Assembly (NCBI RefSeq): GCF_014644435.1
Contig: NZ_BMKR01000010.1
Location: forward strand, 62,001-126,000
Source: Paenibacillus albidus
Lineage (GTDB): Bacteria > Bacillota > Bacilli > Paenibacillales > Paenibacillaceae
Length of the DNA stretch: 64,000 bases
Direction: 5' to 3'
Positions 16,504 to 24,151 of this stretch are shown here, in pieces. The position numbers and the translations under genes were made by a program. The notes beneath the pieces are model-generated. The model made no database searches and was not told the origin of the DNA. It saw nothing but the letters and a program-made list of their open reading frames with translations. Within the stretch, counting starts at the first letter, position 1, and each line of letters opens with the position of its first letter.

Positions 16504-17622
16504 CTAAACACTCCGGCGTATGCGGAACCGGTGAATCATTTCCCCGGCGATCAGAAAAAACAGAATGGAGCCCTGCAGCATTTCCGAAATCGACGAAGGG
16601 AGGCCAATAGTCTGAACGCTGTAGCCCCCGACGATCAGGCCGCCGAACAGTACCGAGGTCAAGATCAGACCCAGCGGATTAAGCTTGGCGAGCCAGGCCA
16701 CGATGATTGCCGTATAGCCGTATCCCGGCGAGATACCCTGCATCAGCTTATGCGTCACACCCGACACCTCCGCCATTCCGGCCACTCCGGCCAACCCGCC
16801 GCTGATCAGCATCACGATTATAATGTGGCGCTTGATATGAATCCCCGCATAACGGGCAGCCGCCGGATTGGCGCCCATCAGCTTCAGCTCATACCCCCAG
16901 CGGGTGAAGCGGATCATCAGGAAATAGATCAATACCGCTACAAGCCCGAATACCAGCCCGATATGCAGCCGTGTGCTTCCGAGAACCGGCAGCGACTGCG
17001 CTGCGGTAAACATGGGTGAGCCGGGAAAGTTAAAACCTTTCGGATCTTTCCAAGGCCCGAAGACGACATAATCCAGCGCAAGCAGCGCCACATAATTCAG
17101 CATCAATGAGGTAATCAGCTCATTCACGCCGAAATGAGTCCGCGGCACAGCCGTCATCAGCCCCCAGAGCGCTCCGGCAGCAATGCCCAGCAGCAGCATC
17201 AGCAGAATGGACCAGAAGGAAGAGAGTCCCGGACAATAAATCGTCACCGCCGTAGCCGCCATCGCACCTACGGTAAGCTGTCCTTCCGCCCCGATATTCC
17301 AGACGGAAATCCGGTAGGCCACGGCGATGCCGAGGCCGCAGAGGAGCAGCGGAATCGCCTTTACCATCGTCTCAGTAAAGCCGTAGGCGGTGCCGAAAGC
17401 GCCGCGGAACATTCGCTCATAGACGGTTATCGGGCTCATGCCATTAGCGGCAATAAAGATCGCGCACAGCACCAGAGCCAGAACGACCGACAGGATCGGT
17501 GTCCACCAAGGGGATCGCGCCCGGCTTGAATCATATTCGAGCCGGTAAGACATCCGCCAGACTGACTTGCCGGGAGGAGCAGGACGGGATACTGCAGCAT
17601 TGCTGCGGTTCTCCAGACTCAT
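16504..17622 (-). CDS. BMP-type nucleoside ABC transporter permease (NupP-like)
   Basis: This 372-residue inner-membrane permease is the heterodimer partner of the downstream permease. It has a longer N-terminal cytoplasmic tail (RLEYDSSRARSPW) and about nine or ten membrane segments. Marks are YRISVWNIGAEGQLTVGA, HFGVNELITSLMLNYVA and KLMGANPAAARYAGI, all found in the NupP/YufP group. Its ATG overlaps the stop of the ATPase gene (ATGA at 17619-17622), which signals coupled translation and equal amounts of the two subunits. Its function is uptake of purine nucleosides or related compounds, as judged from family and neighbours. Confidence 0.9.
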   Translation of the reverse strand: MSLENRSNAAVSRPAPPGKSVWRMSYRLEYDSSRARSPWWTPILSVVLALVLCAIFIAANGMSPITVYERMFRGAFGTAYGFTETMVKAIPLLLCGLGIAVAYRISVWNIGAEGQLTVGAMAATAVTIYCPGLSSFWSILLMLLLGIAAGALWGLMTAVPRTHFGVNELITSLMLNYVALLALDYVVFGPWKDPKGFNFPGSPMFTAAQSLPVLGSTRLHIGLVFGLVAVLIYFLMIRFTRWGYELKLMGANPAAARYAGIHIKRHIIIVMLISGGLAGVAGMAEVSGVTHKLMQGISPGYGYTAIIVAWLAKLNPLGLILTSVLFGGLIVGGYSVQTIGLPSSISEMLQGSILFFLIAGEMIHRFRIRRSV

Positions 17623-19151
17623 ACCGCATCCCCCTCTCTGCTCCGAACTCCGGCCATCAGCATGCCGAGGGTCTCCCGGTCCGCTTCTTCATGTGTTTTT
17701 TCACCGATAATCGCGCCGCCGTACATCACCAGAATCCGGTCAGACAGCTGGAGCAGCTCATCCAGATCCTCCGAGATTAGCAGCACCCCGCTGCCTGAAC
17801 CGCGCAGCTCCATCAGCAGCTCATGCACACCCGCCGTGGCCCCGACATCCAGCCCCTGCGTCGGGTGAACGGCAACCATCAGCTTCGGACGATGGCTGAC
17901 TTCGCGGGCGAAGAGCAGCTTTTGCTGATTGCCCCCGGAGAGCTGCTGGACCGGAGTGTCGAGCCCCGGTGTCTTGACGTCGAACCGCTGCACCAGCTCC
18001 TGCGACCAGGAACGGTTTTTGCCCGTCTTCAGAAATCCGTAAGTGGAATGGTCGGTACTGCGGTACGATTTGAACAGCAGGTTATCCACGGAACCGAGAC
18101 GGCCGGCGAGTCCGCTCTTCATGCGGTTCTCGGGCACATGGGAAATGCCCGCGTCGATCGCCCCGCGCACCGAAGCCAATTTCACCGTATTCCCGTCAAA
18201 TATAATTCCGCCCTTTTTCCAAGCCCGAAGTCCCGTCAGCACCTCTGCCAGCTCCTTCTGTCCATTGCCGGCCACTCCGGCCACCCCGACGATTTCCCCT
18301 TTGCAGACACTTAAGGACAGGTTATCCAGCGCCTTGCGCCCATGATCGGCAAAGACCTCCAGATTCTTCACTGTAAGCAGCGCTTCACCCCCGGCTGTTT
18401 CCCGCTCCCGCCTCTTAATCGTGACCTCCCGGCCTACCATCAGACGGGCCAGCTCCAGCTCATCGGTATCTGCCGTCGCCAGCGTGGCAATCATTTTGCC
18501 CTTACGCATGATGGAAATGCGATCCGTGGCTGCCATAACCTCCTTCAGTTTATGAGTGGTCATAATGACCGTTTTGCCTGCCTGTCTCATTACACGCAGC
18601 GTATGAAAGAGCTGCTCCGCTTCCCCTGGCGTCAGCACGGAGGTTGGCTCATCCAGGATGATAATATCCGCGCCGCGGTACAGCGTTTTGACAATCTCGA
18701 CCCGCTGCTGCTCACCGACCGACAGCTGCCAGATGGGACGGTCTGCGGGAAAGGCCAGCCCGTAACGCTTCGCCAGTTCTTCTATCTCCTGATACTTGCG
18801 CTTGATGTACCCGCCACCGCGCCAGAAAGACGATTTTTCGCCAAGCACGATATTCTCCGCAGCCGTGAGACTCTGCACCAGCCGGAAATTCTGAAACACC
18901 ATTCCGACGCCGAGTACAGCCGCATCTTTTGGGGAACGGATTTTGGCCGTTTTTCCGTGAATGAAGATTTCTCCCTCATCGGCCCGGTACACCCCTGACA
19001 GCATGCTCATGACCGTGCTTTTGCCCGCCCCGTTTTCGCCCAGCAGCGCATGAATCTCACCCGCATTTGCCGAAAAATCGACTTGATCGCTTGCCGTCAC
19101 CGTGCCGAATTTCTTCACAATTCCGCGCATCTCCACCGACGTTGTCAACAT
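17619..19151 (-). CDS. BMP-type nucleoside ABC transporter ATPase (NupO-like)
   Basis: This 510-residue double ATPase powers the nucleoside importer. The first domain has Walker A GENGAGKST (38-46), signature LSVGEQQRVE and Walker B IIILDEPTSVL. The second has the degenerate Walker A GVAGNGQKEL, signature LSGGNQQKLL and HPTQGLDVGA, as in RbsA/NupO proteins where one site is weak. The start at 19151 is preferred to an upstream in-frame one because GGAGGAGG lies nine bases before it, and the resulting length is normal for this family. A stable stem-loop separates it from the binding-protein gene. Confidence 0.93.
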   Translation of the reverse strand: MLTTSVEMRGIVKKFGTVTASDQVDFSANAGEIHALLGENGAGKSTVMSMLSGVYRADEGEIFIHGKTAKIRSPKDAAVLGVGMVFQNFRLVQSLTAAENIVLGEKSSFWRGGGYIKRKYQEIEELAKRYGLAFPADRPIWQLSVGEQQRVEIVKTLYRGADIIILDEPTSVLTPGEAEQLFHTLRVMRQAGKTVIMTTHKLKEVMAATDRISIMRKGKMIATLATADTDELELARLMVGREVTIKRRERETAGGEALLTVKNLEVFADHGRKALDNLSLSVCKGEIVGVAGVAGNGQKELAEVLTGLRAWKKGGIIFDGNTVKLASVRGAIDAGISHVPENRMKSGLAGRLGSVDNLLFKSYRSTDHSTYGFLKTGKNRSWSQELVQRFDVKTPGLDTPVQQLSGGNQQKLLFAREVSHRPKLMVAVHPTQGLDVGATAGVHELLMELRGSGSGVLLISEDLDELLQLSDRILVMYGGAIIGEKTHEEADRETLGMLMAGVRSREGDAV

Positions 19152-19186
19152 GATGGAACGCCTCCTCCCCCTTATACTTATAGTAC

Positions 19187-19222
19187 GGGTGGGGAAGGTC
19201 CCTCCCGGAACCCGCCCCACCC
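19187..19222. promoter_or_regulatory. Stem-loop between binding protein and ATPase genes
   Basis: GGGTGGGG (19187-19194) pairs with CCCCACCC (19215-19222); the 20-nt loop holds further GG/CC pairing. There is no T-run, so it is more likely an mRNA-stabilising or partial-stop structure, as often found after abundant binding-protein genes in ABC operons. Confidence 0.55.
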
Positions 19223-19260
19223 ATAGTGTTCTGCTTCAGTATGCAGTTTCGTCAGGAGGA

Positions 19261-20430
19261 CTATTGCGGAATTGTACCTTCCACGCCGTTGACGAGCCAG
19301 TTCATGCCCAGCACTTCCTCAAGCGTCAGCTTTTGGCCGTCCTGAATCTTCACATTGCCCTGGTTATCCGAGACTGGCCCGGTGAAAACATTAAGCTCTC
19401 CGCTGATGATCTTGGCCTTGGCTTCCTCCACCAGCTGCTTCACCTCATCCGGCACCTTGTTGCCGAACGGAGCCAGCTCCACCATGCCGTCCTTCATGTC
19501 TCCGGAGTACTGCTCGCTTTTCCAGGTTCCATCCATAACGGACTGTACGGCTTTTACGTAATAAGGGCCCCAATTCCATACCGGGTTCGTCAAATAATGA
19601 TCAGGTGCGTATTTGCTCATATCAGAGTCATTCCCGCCTGCAAAAGCACCCCGTTCCGCAGCAGCTTGCAGTGTCGCAGGGGAATCCTGATACGCCAGCA
19701 GCACATCTGCACCTTTGTCGAGCAAGCTGATCGCCGCCTGGCGTTCGGTCGCCGGGTCATACCAGGTATTCGTCCAGACGACGCTGACCTTGGCTTCCGG
19801 GTTCACGCTTTGTGCACCCAGGGCAAAGGCATTCAGGTTATAAATGACCTCGCTGATCGGAAAAGCGCCAACATAGCCGAGCTGATTATTTTTGGTCATC
19901 TTGCCGGCGGCAATTCCCGAAAGGTAGCTGGCCTCATAGTTTTTGCCGAAGTAGGTTCCCATGTTCTCCGCAGTCTTGTAGCCGGAAGCGTGGAGGAACT
20001 TCACGTTAGGGAACTTACCGGCTACATTCAAGGTGAAATCCATATATCCGAAGCTCGTGGTGAACACAATGTCATGGGTTTGCGCCAATTCGGTAATAAT
20101 CCGTTCCGCGTCGGCACTTTCGGGGACATTCTCGACGAAGTCCGCTTGGATGCCAAGCTCCTTCTCCATGTACAAGCGGCCTTGATCGTGCTGGTAAGTG
20201 TACCCGCCATCACCGGGAGGCCCGATGTAGACAAAAGCGACCGTGGGCTTCTCCGCCGCCGGCTCTGTTGCTACTGGCGCTTCCCCGTCGTTACCCGTAT
20301 TTGCCGCTGGCGCCTTTGTTGCCGCCGTATTCGTGGTCGCTGCGTTGTTGCCGCCACAGCCCGCCAGGATTACCGCAAACAGGAACATGAATGTCAAGCT
20401 GAAGGTTAAAGACCGGCCCCTTTTTTTCAT
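19261..20430 (-). CDS. BMP-family nucleoside-binding lipoprotein
   Basis: This 389-residue lipoprotein belongs to the BmpA/PnrA/NupN family, which captures purine nucleosides outside the membrane. The signal ends with the lipobox LAGC (Cys25), followed by an Ala/Thr/Asn-rich linker. The mature part shows VAFVYIGPPGDGGYTYQHDQ, the TTSFGYMD strand and a DVLLAYQDSP segment of a periplasmic-binding type 1 fold. It is the first gene of the importer and puc run (binding protein, ATPase, two permeases, uraD, pucM, pucH, pucF, pucG), all on one strand. A candidate promoter and a near-consensus GlnR/TnrA box lie upstream. Confidence 0.93.
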   Translation of the reverse strand: MKKRGRSLTFSLTFMFLFAVILAGCGGNNAATTNTAATKAPAANTGNDGEAPVATEPAAEKPTVAFVYIGPPGDGGYTYQHDQGRLYMEKELGIQADFVENVPESADAERIITELAQTHDIVFTTSFGYMDFTLNVAGKFPNVKFLHASGYKTAENMGTYFGKNYEASYLSGIAAGKMTKNNQLGYVGAFPISEVIYNLNAFALGAQSVNPEAKVSVVWTNTWYDPATERQAAISLLDKGADVLLAYQDSPATLQAAAERGAFAGGNDSDMSKYAPDHYLTNPVWNWGPYYVKAVQSVMDGTWKSEQYSGDMKDGMVELAPFGNKVPDEVKQLVEEAKAKIISGELNVFTGPVSDNQGNVKIQDGQKLTLEEVLGMNWLVNGVEGTIPQ

Positions 20431-20486
20431 ACTTCTCCTCCTCCAAACTTATCTCCCCTAATGGCGACAGCCATTAATGTATCTCT

Positions 20487-20526
20487 ACTATACTGAGACA
20501 CCACCATCGCGTAAATTTAGTTGACA
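20487..20526 (-). promoter_or_regulatory. Candidate promoter and imperfect GlnR/TnrA box before the importer operon
   Basis: On the minus strand TGTCAACTAAATTTACG (20526-20510) matches TGTNA-N7-TNACA except for the last base. A -10 TATAGT lies at 20492-20487, with a weak TTTACG -35 at 17 bp that overlaps the box. The match is one base short of consensus, so nitrogen control here is a suggestion only. Confidence 0.4.
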
Positions 20527-20661
20527 TACGTTTGGTCCCACTTCTAAAAATAGCCGTTTCCTTTGTGCCTCATGCATGAAGCGGAGGAGGAGGTCACTTC
20601 ATGGAGTTATATTTCATTACACTCAACTTGGAATTTGCACATCCGTCCCGTTATGCCCGCC

Positions 20662-21213
20662 TCAAACCTCAGCCTTAGCTTCCAGCACAACCCCTTTATA
20701 GTCTGGTGACCGCAAGAGCCCGGCCATCCCTTCATCCTCATTCAACCCTTGCAGGGCATTAAACATTGCTTTGGAAAATAAAGCCGGCGGCATCAGCAAA
20801 CCGCAGCCTGCATCCGCCACGTAGTCCAGCTCCGGCGACTGTCTGAAGGTGTTGATCAGCCGGTTCACATGCAAGCTCGTAACCCCCGGCTGATCCGCCT
20901 GGGCAACAATGACGGCATCCGGCTGCAGCGGCAACACGGCATTCAGCCCGCAGCGCAGAGAGAACGAGAGGCCCAGATGGGCGGTCAGACAGGTCTCTGT
21001 GCGTCTTGCGCTTTGCTTGTTCACGGCTGGAGGCAGCCATTCCAGTGTATCATTCGCGCGCACGACAACTACCAGCGGCTCCAAGATGCAACACTCCAGC
21101 TCACGAAGCGAAGCCCTGCTGCCGGGAAACTCCTGAAGCTGCTGCCGGGCAGCTTTTGATATCCCCGTCCGCCTGTTATGTCCTGCTGCCAAGTATATAC
21201 CGGCCACTTTCAA
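20662..21213 (-). CDS. pucB: MobA-like nucleotidyltransferase, PucB-like
   Basis: This 183-residue protein has the MobA-like NTP-transferase fold that loads CTP or GTP onto molybdopterin. It has a variant of the nucleotide loop (IYLAAGHNRRTG in place of LAAGxSxRMG) and the metal-site segment VIVAQADQPGV. In Bacillus PucB is needed to mature xanthine dehydrogenase, a molybdenum enzyme, which fits the purine region here even though no dehydrogenase subunit gene is in the window. The start is TTG at 21213 with GGAGTGGAG upstream. It lies between pucR and the importer operon. The altered loop lowers certainty about catalysis, not about family. Confidence 0.8.
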   Translation of the reverse strand: MKVAGIYLAAGHNRRTGISKAARQQLQEFPGSRASLRELECCILEPLVVVVRANDTLEWLPPAVNKQSARRTETCLTAHLGLSFSLRCGLNAVLPLQPDAVIVAQADQPGVTSLHVNRLINTFRQSPELDYVADAGCGLLMPPALFSKAMFNALQGLNEDEGMAGLLRSPDYKGVVLEAKAEV

Positions 21214-21230
21214 TGTTCTCCACTCCTTGG

Positions 21231-21280
21231 GGCAGCTCCTAAAAGCTGCCTATTTAATATATGCCCGTGTAATCCGGGCA
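21231..21280 (-). terminator. Two hairpins after pucR
   Basis: On the minus strand, just past the pucR stop, TGCCCG/CGGGCA (21262-21280) and then GGCAGCT/AGCTGCC (21231-21250) form two short stems. T-runs are poor, so termination or attenuation between pucR and pucB is possible but not secure. Confidence 0.35.
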
Positions 21281-21282
21281 CG

Positions 21283-22857
21283 TTAATCCCGGCCCAGCAT
21301 TCTGCGGAACATGAAGACCAGCTTCATCCTCATCAGATCATTGATTTTTTTGAAGTCCACCTCCAACAGCTCGCTTAGCTTATCGATCCGGTAGGTCGCG
21401 GTATTGCGGTGGATAAACAGTTTTTTGGCGGTTTCGTTGACATGGCCGTCATTCTCCAGATAAACCTCCAGCGTATGCAGCATTTCTTTCACATATTCCG
21501 GCTCCCGGCTGAGCAGCCCGCGCAGACTGTTATTCACATACTTCTCCATCACAGCCGCCGGGATCTGTCCGAACAGGAGATTCAGCTCAAGCTGGCGGTA
21601 ATGCACCACATTCCCGAACCTTCCCCATTGCTGCGCCATCCCCATACATTCCTTGATCTCGGCAAAAGCCTCCCTCAGCCCTTCAGGCTTCGCTTGGCAG
21701 CTGCTGACCGCAGCAAACGGGGTGAATCCTCTGTTCAGCTTCAGGCGGTGAACACATTCGCCGACACTGTCCCGGAATTGTTCCTGAGTATGCCGGTCAC
21801 CAGGATACAGGGACAGCAGCCCCTCAGCAACGATAAGGTGGATGCCTGACAATTCCCGCAGTAACGTATGGGAGGCGTACTCTTCTTTGCAGCGGAGCAG
21901 CTCGCTTTGCCGCCCTTCCCCGGCGGCCGCCACGTCTGTCAGCATCAGCTGAAACGGTGACTTCAGCAGTTCTATCCCCAGCTTGTCGGCAGCCTGTGCC
22001 AGTTCACTGCAAGTGAGGCTTCCGCCCAGATAATGCCGCAGCAGCGCGCTGAATTCCCGGTGCTCAGCTTGCTCCAAATAATCATGCGCACCCGTGCGGA
22101 TATGATACGAAATCAGCTCGGCCCCTTGAACGAATAAACTTTCTTCCACAGGCAGGAGCAGCGGATCAATGGAACAATATAAAAGATATCCGGAGCACTC
22201 TCCCCCTTGCTGAAGCGGAATCCGGTAGCCCGATTTGTCGCCGATCCGCAGGCGCTGGTTGCGGGATGGCCAGGGCCAGCCCTCCAGCAGCTGCGGATCT
22301 GCATACTCTGAATTATTGTATATAACAGAGCCATGGGTGCTGATTACGGCAAGAGGATGCCCAATCACATTGGATACAGAATCGAACAGCGGAAGACCGT
22401 GCTGCGAATGGAGCGCTAGTCGCATTAGCTCCCTCTGTTTCTCCAGCATGCTCTGCAGGACACTGGTGCTGCGCGTAAGCTCAGCGCGGAACAACCCATT
22501 CATCTGATCAGAAAAGGTAAACTGAAACGGCAGCTCTATCAGCGGAAAATTCAGCATTTCCGCTTCGGCGACCAGCTTCTCGGGCACCGCATCCCAGAAT
22601 CGCCCCAGCTTAATGCCAAGACCGGCCGATCCTCTGCGGTTCAGGGTTTGCAGCAAAGCGGAGGCCTCTTCGGGATTGTCTTTGATCAGATATGCCGTAG
22701 TCAGCAGCATCTCCCCTTCCTTGATCCAATCCGAGATATCCGGGGCATCCATGACATTAATGGATTTGACGATCCGGTGTTTGCCTTTGGAACCGGCAAT
22801 CAGCCGGGCTTCCGATAAAGGATAAATGGACAACGCCTCTTCAACCGTCAGATGCAT
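21283..22857 (-). CDS. pucR: Purine catabolism regulator PucR
   Basis: This 524-residue regulator is close in length to Bacillus PucR (about 531). The N-terminal PucR domain (about 1-125, HLTVEEALSIYPLSEARLIAG, then NVMDAPDISDWIKEGEMLLTT) is followed by a GGDEF-like sensory middle. A C-terminal PucR-type helix-turn-helix contains HVNETAKKLFIHRNTATYRI (about 465-490). It activates puc genes when purine breakdown products such as allantoin-type compounds are present. The start at 22857 is set by GGAGGGG eight bases before it. It is divergent from ridA, and the shared region holds two GlnR/TnrA boxes, in agreement with TnrA control of pucR in Bacillus. Confidence 0.94.
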   Translation of the reverse strand: MHLTVEEALSIYPLSEARLIAGSKGKHRIVKSINVMDAPDISDWIKEGEMLLTTAYLIKDNPEEASALLQTLNRRGSAGLGIKLGRFWDAVPEKLVAEAEMLNFPLIELPFQFTFSDQMNGLFRAELTRSTSVLQSMLEKQRELMRLALHSQHGLPLFDSVSNVIGHPLAVISTHGSVIYNNSEYADPQLLEGWPWPSRNQRLRIGDKSGYRIPLQQGGECSGYLLYCSIDPLLLPVEESLFVQGAELISYHIRTGAHDYLEQAEHREFSALLRHYLGGSLTCSELAQAADKLGIELLKSPFQLMLTDVAAAGEGRQSELLRCKEEYASHTLLRELSGIHLIVAEGLLSLYPGDRHTQEQFRDSVGECVHRLKLNRGFTPFAAVSSCQAKPEGLREAFAEIKECMGMAQQWGRFGNVVHYRQLELNLLFGQIPAAVMEKYVNNSLRGLLSREPEYVKEMLHTLEVYLENDGHVNETAKKLFIHRNTATYRIDKLSELLEVDFKKINDLMRMKLVFMFRRMLGRD

Positions 22858-22903
22858 GTAAGCCACCCCTCCATTATATGGGACTTGTAAACTTCCCAAC
22901 GTT

Positions 22904-22932
22904 CTATAATGTTACTTTATGTAACATTATAG
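22904..22932. promoter_or_regulatory. GlnR/TnrA box 1, inside a 12-bp perfect inverted repeat
   Basis: TGTTACTTTATGTAACA (22910-22926) fits TGTNA-N7-TNACA at every fixed position. It is the centre of a longer perfect palindrome, CTATAATGTTAC ... GTAACATTATAG (22904-22932). It lies about 60 bp upstream of the pucR start, where TnrA or GlnR could switch pucR by nitrogen supply. Confidence 0.85.
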
Positions 22933-22980
22933 ATAAAATGAACAGGATTGAAAAGAGAAAATGTGATTCACAATAATTAA

Positions 22981-22997
22981 TGTTAATTTAAATAACA
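22981..22997. promoter_or_regulatory. GlnR/TnrA box 2 in the pucR-ridA region
   Basis: TGTTAATTTAAATAACA matches TGTNA-N7-TNACA perfectly and is fully palindromic. It is centred about 71 bp from box 1 and about 60 bp upstream of a TATACT -10 (23045-23050) for ridA. Two perfect boxes in one intergenic region make nitrogen control of this divergent pair likely. Confidence 0.82.
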
Positions 22998-23087
22998 TAT
23001 AAATAACATGAATTACCACTCTCCCTCTCTATCTAAGGATCAGGTATACTTGAAAAGTTGTTTCATACAGCTGAGGAGGAGATTATT

Positions 23088-23471
23088 TTGCTAAGAAAAA
23101 AAGTGTTTACCGGCTCTCCCTGGGAGTCACGTGTTGGTTATTGCCGCGCCCTGCGAATCGGCAGCCGGATCGAAGTGGCAGGGACCACAGCGATGAAAGA
23201 CGGTAACGTGGTCGGCACAGGAAATCCTTACGAACAAACCAGGTTCATTCTGCAGACCATCGAACAGGCACTGCATGAGCTGGATGCCGGATTGTCCCAC
23301 GTAATCCGAACCCGGATGTTTGTAACCGACATTTCCCAGTGGGAAGAAATCGGCAGAGCGCATGGTGAATTCTTTAAAGACATCCATCCGGTCGCCACCA
23401 TGGTCGAGGTTAAAGCGCTGATTGACCCGGAGCTGCTGGTTGAGATCGAGGTGGAGGCTTACGTCGAGTAG
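23088..23471 (+). CDS. RidA-family protein (YjgF/YER057c/UK114)
   Basis: This 127-residue protein has the chorismate-mutase-like trimer fold of the Rid family. It shows RVGYCRALRIGSRIEVAGTTAMKDG, FILQTIEQALHELDAGLSHVIRTRMFVTDI and PVATMVEVKALIDPELLVEIEVEAYV. RidA proteins remove reactive enamine/imine intermediates; some relatives act in ureide, pyrimidine or amide breakdown. The start is a TTG at 23088 with AGGAGGAG seven bases before it, downstream of TATACT. It is divergent from pucR behind shared GlnR/TnrA boxes, which suggests a part in nitrogen release from purines. The conserved Arg of the active site is present (RTRMF). The exact Rid subfamily is uncertain. Confidence 0.88.
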   Translation: MLRKKVFTGSPWESRVGYCRALRIGSRIEVAGTTAMKDGNVVGTGNPYEQTRFILQTIEQALHELDAGLSHVIRTRMFVTDISQWEEIGRAHGEFFKDIHPVATMVEVKALIDPELLVEIEVEAYVE

Positions 23472-23483
23472 GCCGGGCCGGAT

Positions 23484-23516
23484 TGGATCGGATCGGATCG
23501 GATCGGATCGGATCGG
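23484..23516. repeat. Pentanucleotide (GGATC)n tract
   Basis: About six tandem GGATC units stand between the ridA stop and the seven-unit 51-bp array. Such a short simple repeat can change in copy number by slippage. It lies outside any credible gene. Confidence 0.8.
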
Positions 23517-23521
23517 CAAAT

Positions 23522-23850
23522 TCTAAGGCATTTTTGCCTCCCACGTGCCTCCTTCGGGCCGGATTGCCAGATTCTAAGGCATTTTTGCCTCTCATGTGCC
23601 TCCTTCGGGCCGGATCGGCAAATCCTAAGGCATTTTTGCCTCCCACGTGCCCCCTTCGGGCCGGATCGGCAAATCCTAAGGCATTTTTGCCTCCCACGTG
23701 CCTCCTTCGGGCTGGATTGGCAAATGCTAAGGCATTTTTGCCTCTCACGCGCCTCCTTCGGGCCGGATTGCCAGATTCTAAGGCATTTTTGCCTCTCATG
23801 TGCCTCCTTCGGGCTGGATTGGCAAATGCTAAGGCATTTTTGCCTTTCAT
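23522..23850. repeat. Seven tandem 51-bp palindrome-bearing repeats (array 2)
   Basis: AAGGCATTTTTGCCTC-type cores recur with GGC at 23527, 23578, 23629, 23680, 23731, 23782 and 23833, each exactly 51 bp from the last. Between the cores lie a CCACGTGCC or TCATGTGCC segment, TCCTTCGGGC and a GGAT-GGCAAAT or GGATTGCCAGAT segment that alternate between units. The GGCATTTTTGCCTC core is shared with array 1 at 2.97 kb. It follows the stop codon of ridA. Open frames through the array are a by-product of 51 being divisible by 3. Confidence 0.88.
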
Positions 23851-23960
23851 CAGCTTCAACTTGCCGGGATTGCTCAAAGAGACGTTAAAGTTGTTTAGAG
23901 TCTGCCAGTTCAAAAGAATATCTCTCACTTTCAGTTCAGGCATTTCATTCTGCATACAAA

Positions 23961-24002
23961 AGAAACTCCCAACGCGCTCATTAACGCAGCCCGGGAGTTT
24001 CT
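23961..24002. terminator. Terminator-like hairpin between array 2 and the amidase gene
   Basis: AGAAACTCCC (23961-23970) pairs with GGGAGTTTCT (23993-24002) around a 22-nt loop. A- and T-rich flanks on both sides allow function in either direction. The remaining stretch from about 23851 to 24151 shows no supported gene. Confidence 0.6.
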
Positions 24003-24151
24003 TCGTCCAGAGATCATATGAGTAGTAAGGCTGTGTTATTCGCCTAAGTTGCTGATTAGTTAAAGTTGAACCCGGTATAGTGCAGCTGGACGTTATAGTT
24101 ACGCCATACGTATGCTGTAATTCCCCTGTAATCCCCTGCAATATCGGCGTG

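Noticed and set aside
19102..20409. Long open frame opposite the BMP lipoprotein gene
   Set aside because: It is antisense to a complete lipoprotein gene with signal and lipobox, with no domain or ribosome site of its own.
20431..20660. Purine riboswitch before the nucleoside importer
   Set aside because: The conserved core of purine riboswitches was looked for on the minus strand and not found; only a promoter and an imperfect GlnR/TnrA box are visible.
20601..20678. 25-residue ORF with a GGAGGAGGAGG ribosome-like site on the plus strand
   Set aside because: It has a good purine stretch, but it overlaps the end of the pucB-like gene, has no promoter or terminator, and no recognisable peptide. 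Kept only as a note.
23522..23850. CRISPR array
   Set aside because: The repeat period is strict but the spacers are near-identical between units, the repeated part is a 16-bp hairpin, and no cas gene is in the window.
23410..24141. Repetitive protein-like frames through the seven-unit array
   Set aside because: The 51-bp period keeps any frame open, so repeated 17-residue blocks arise on both strands without selection. No ribosome site fits and the frame overlaps ridA.
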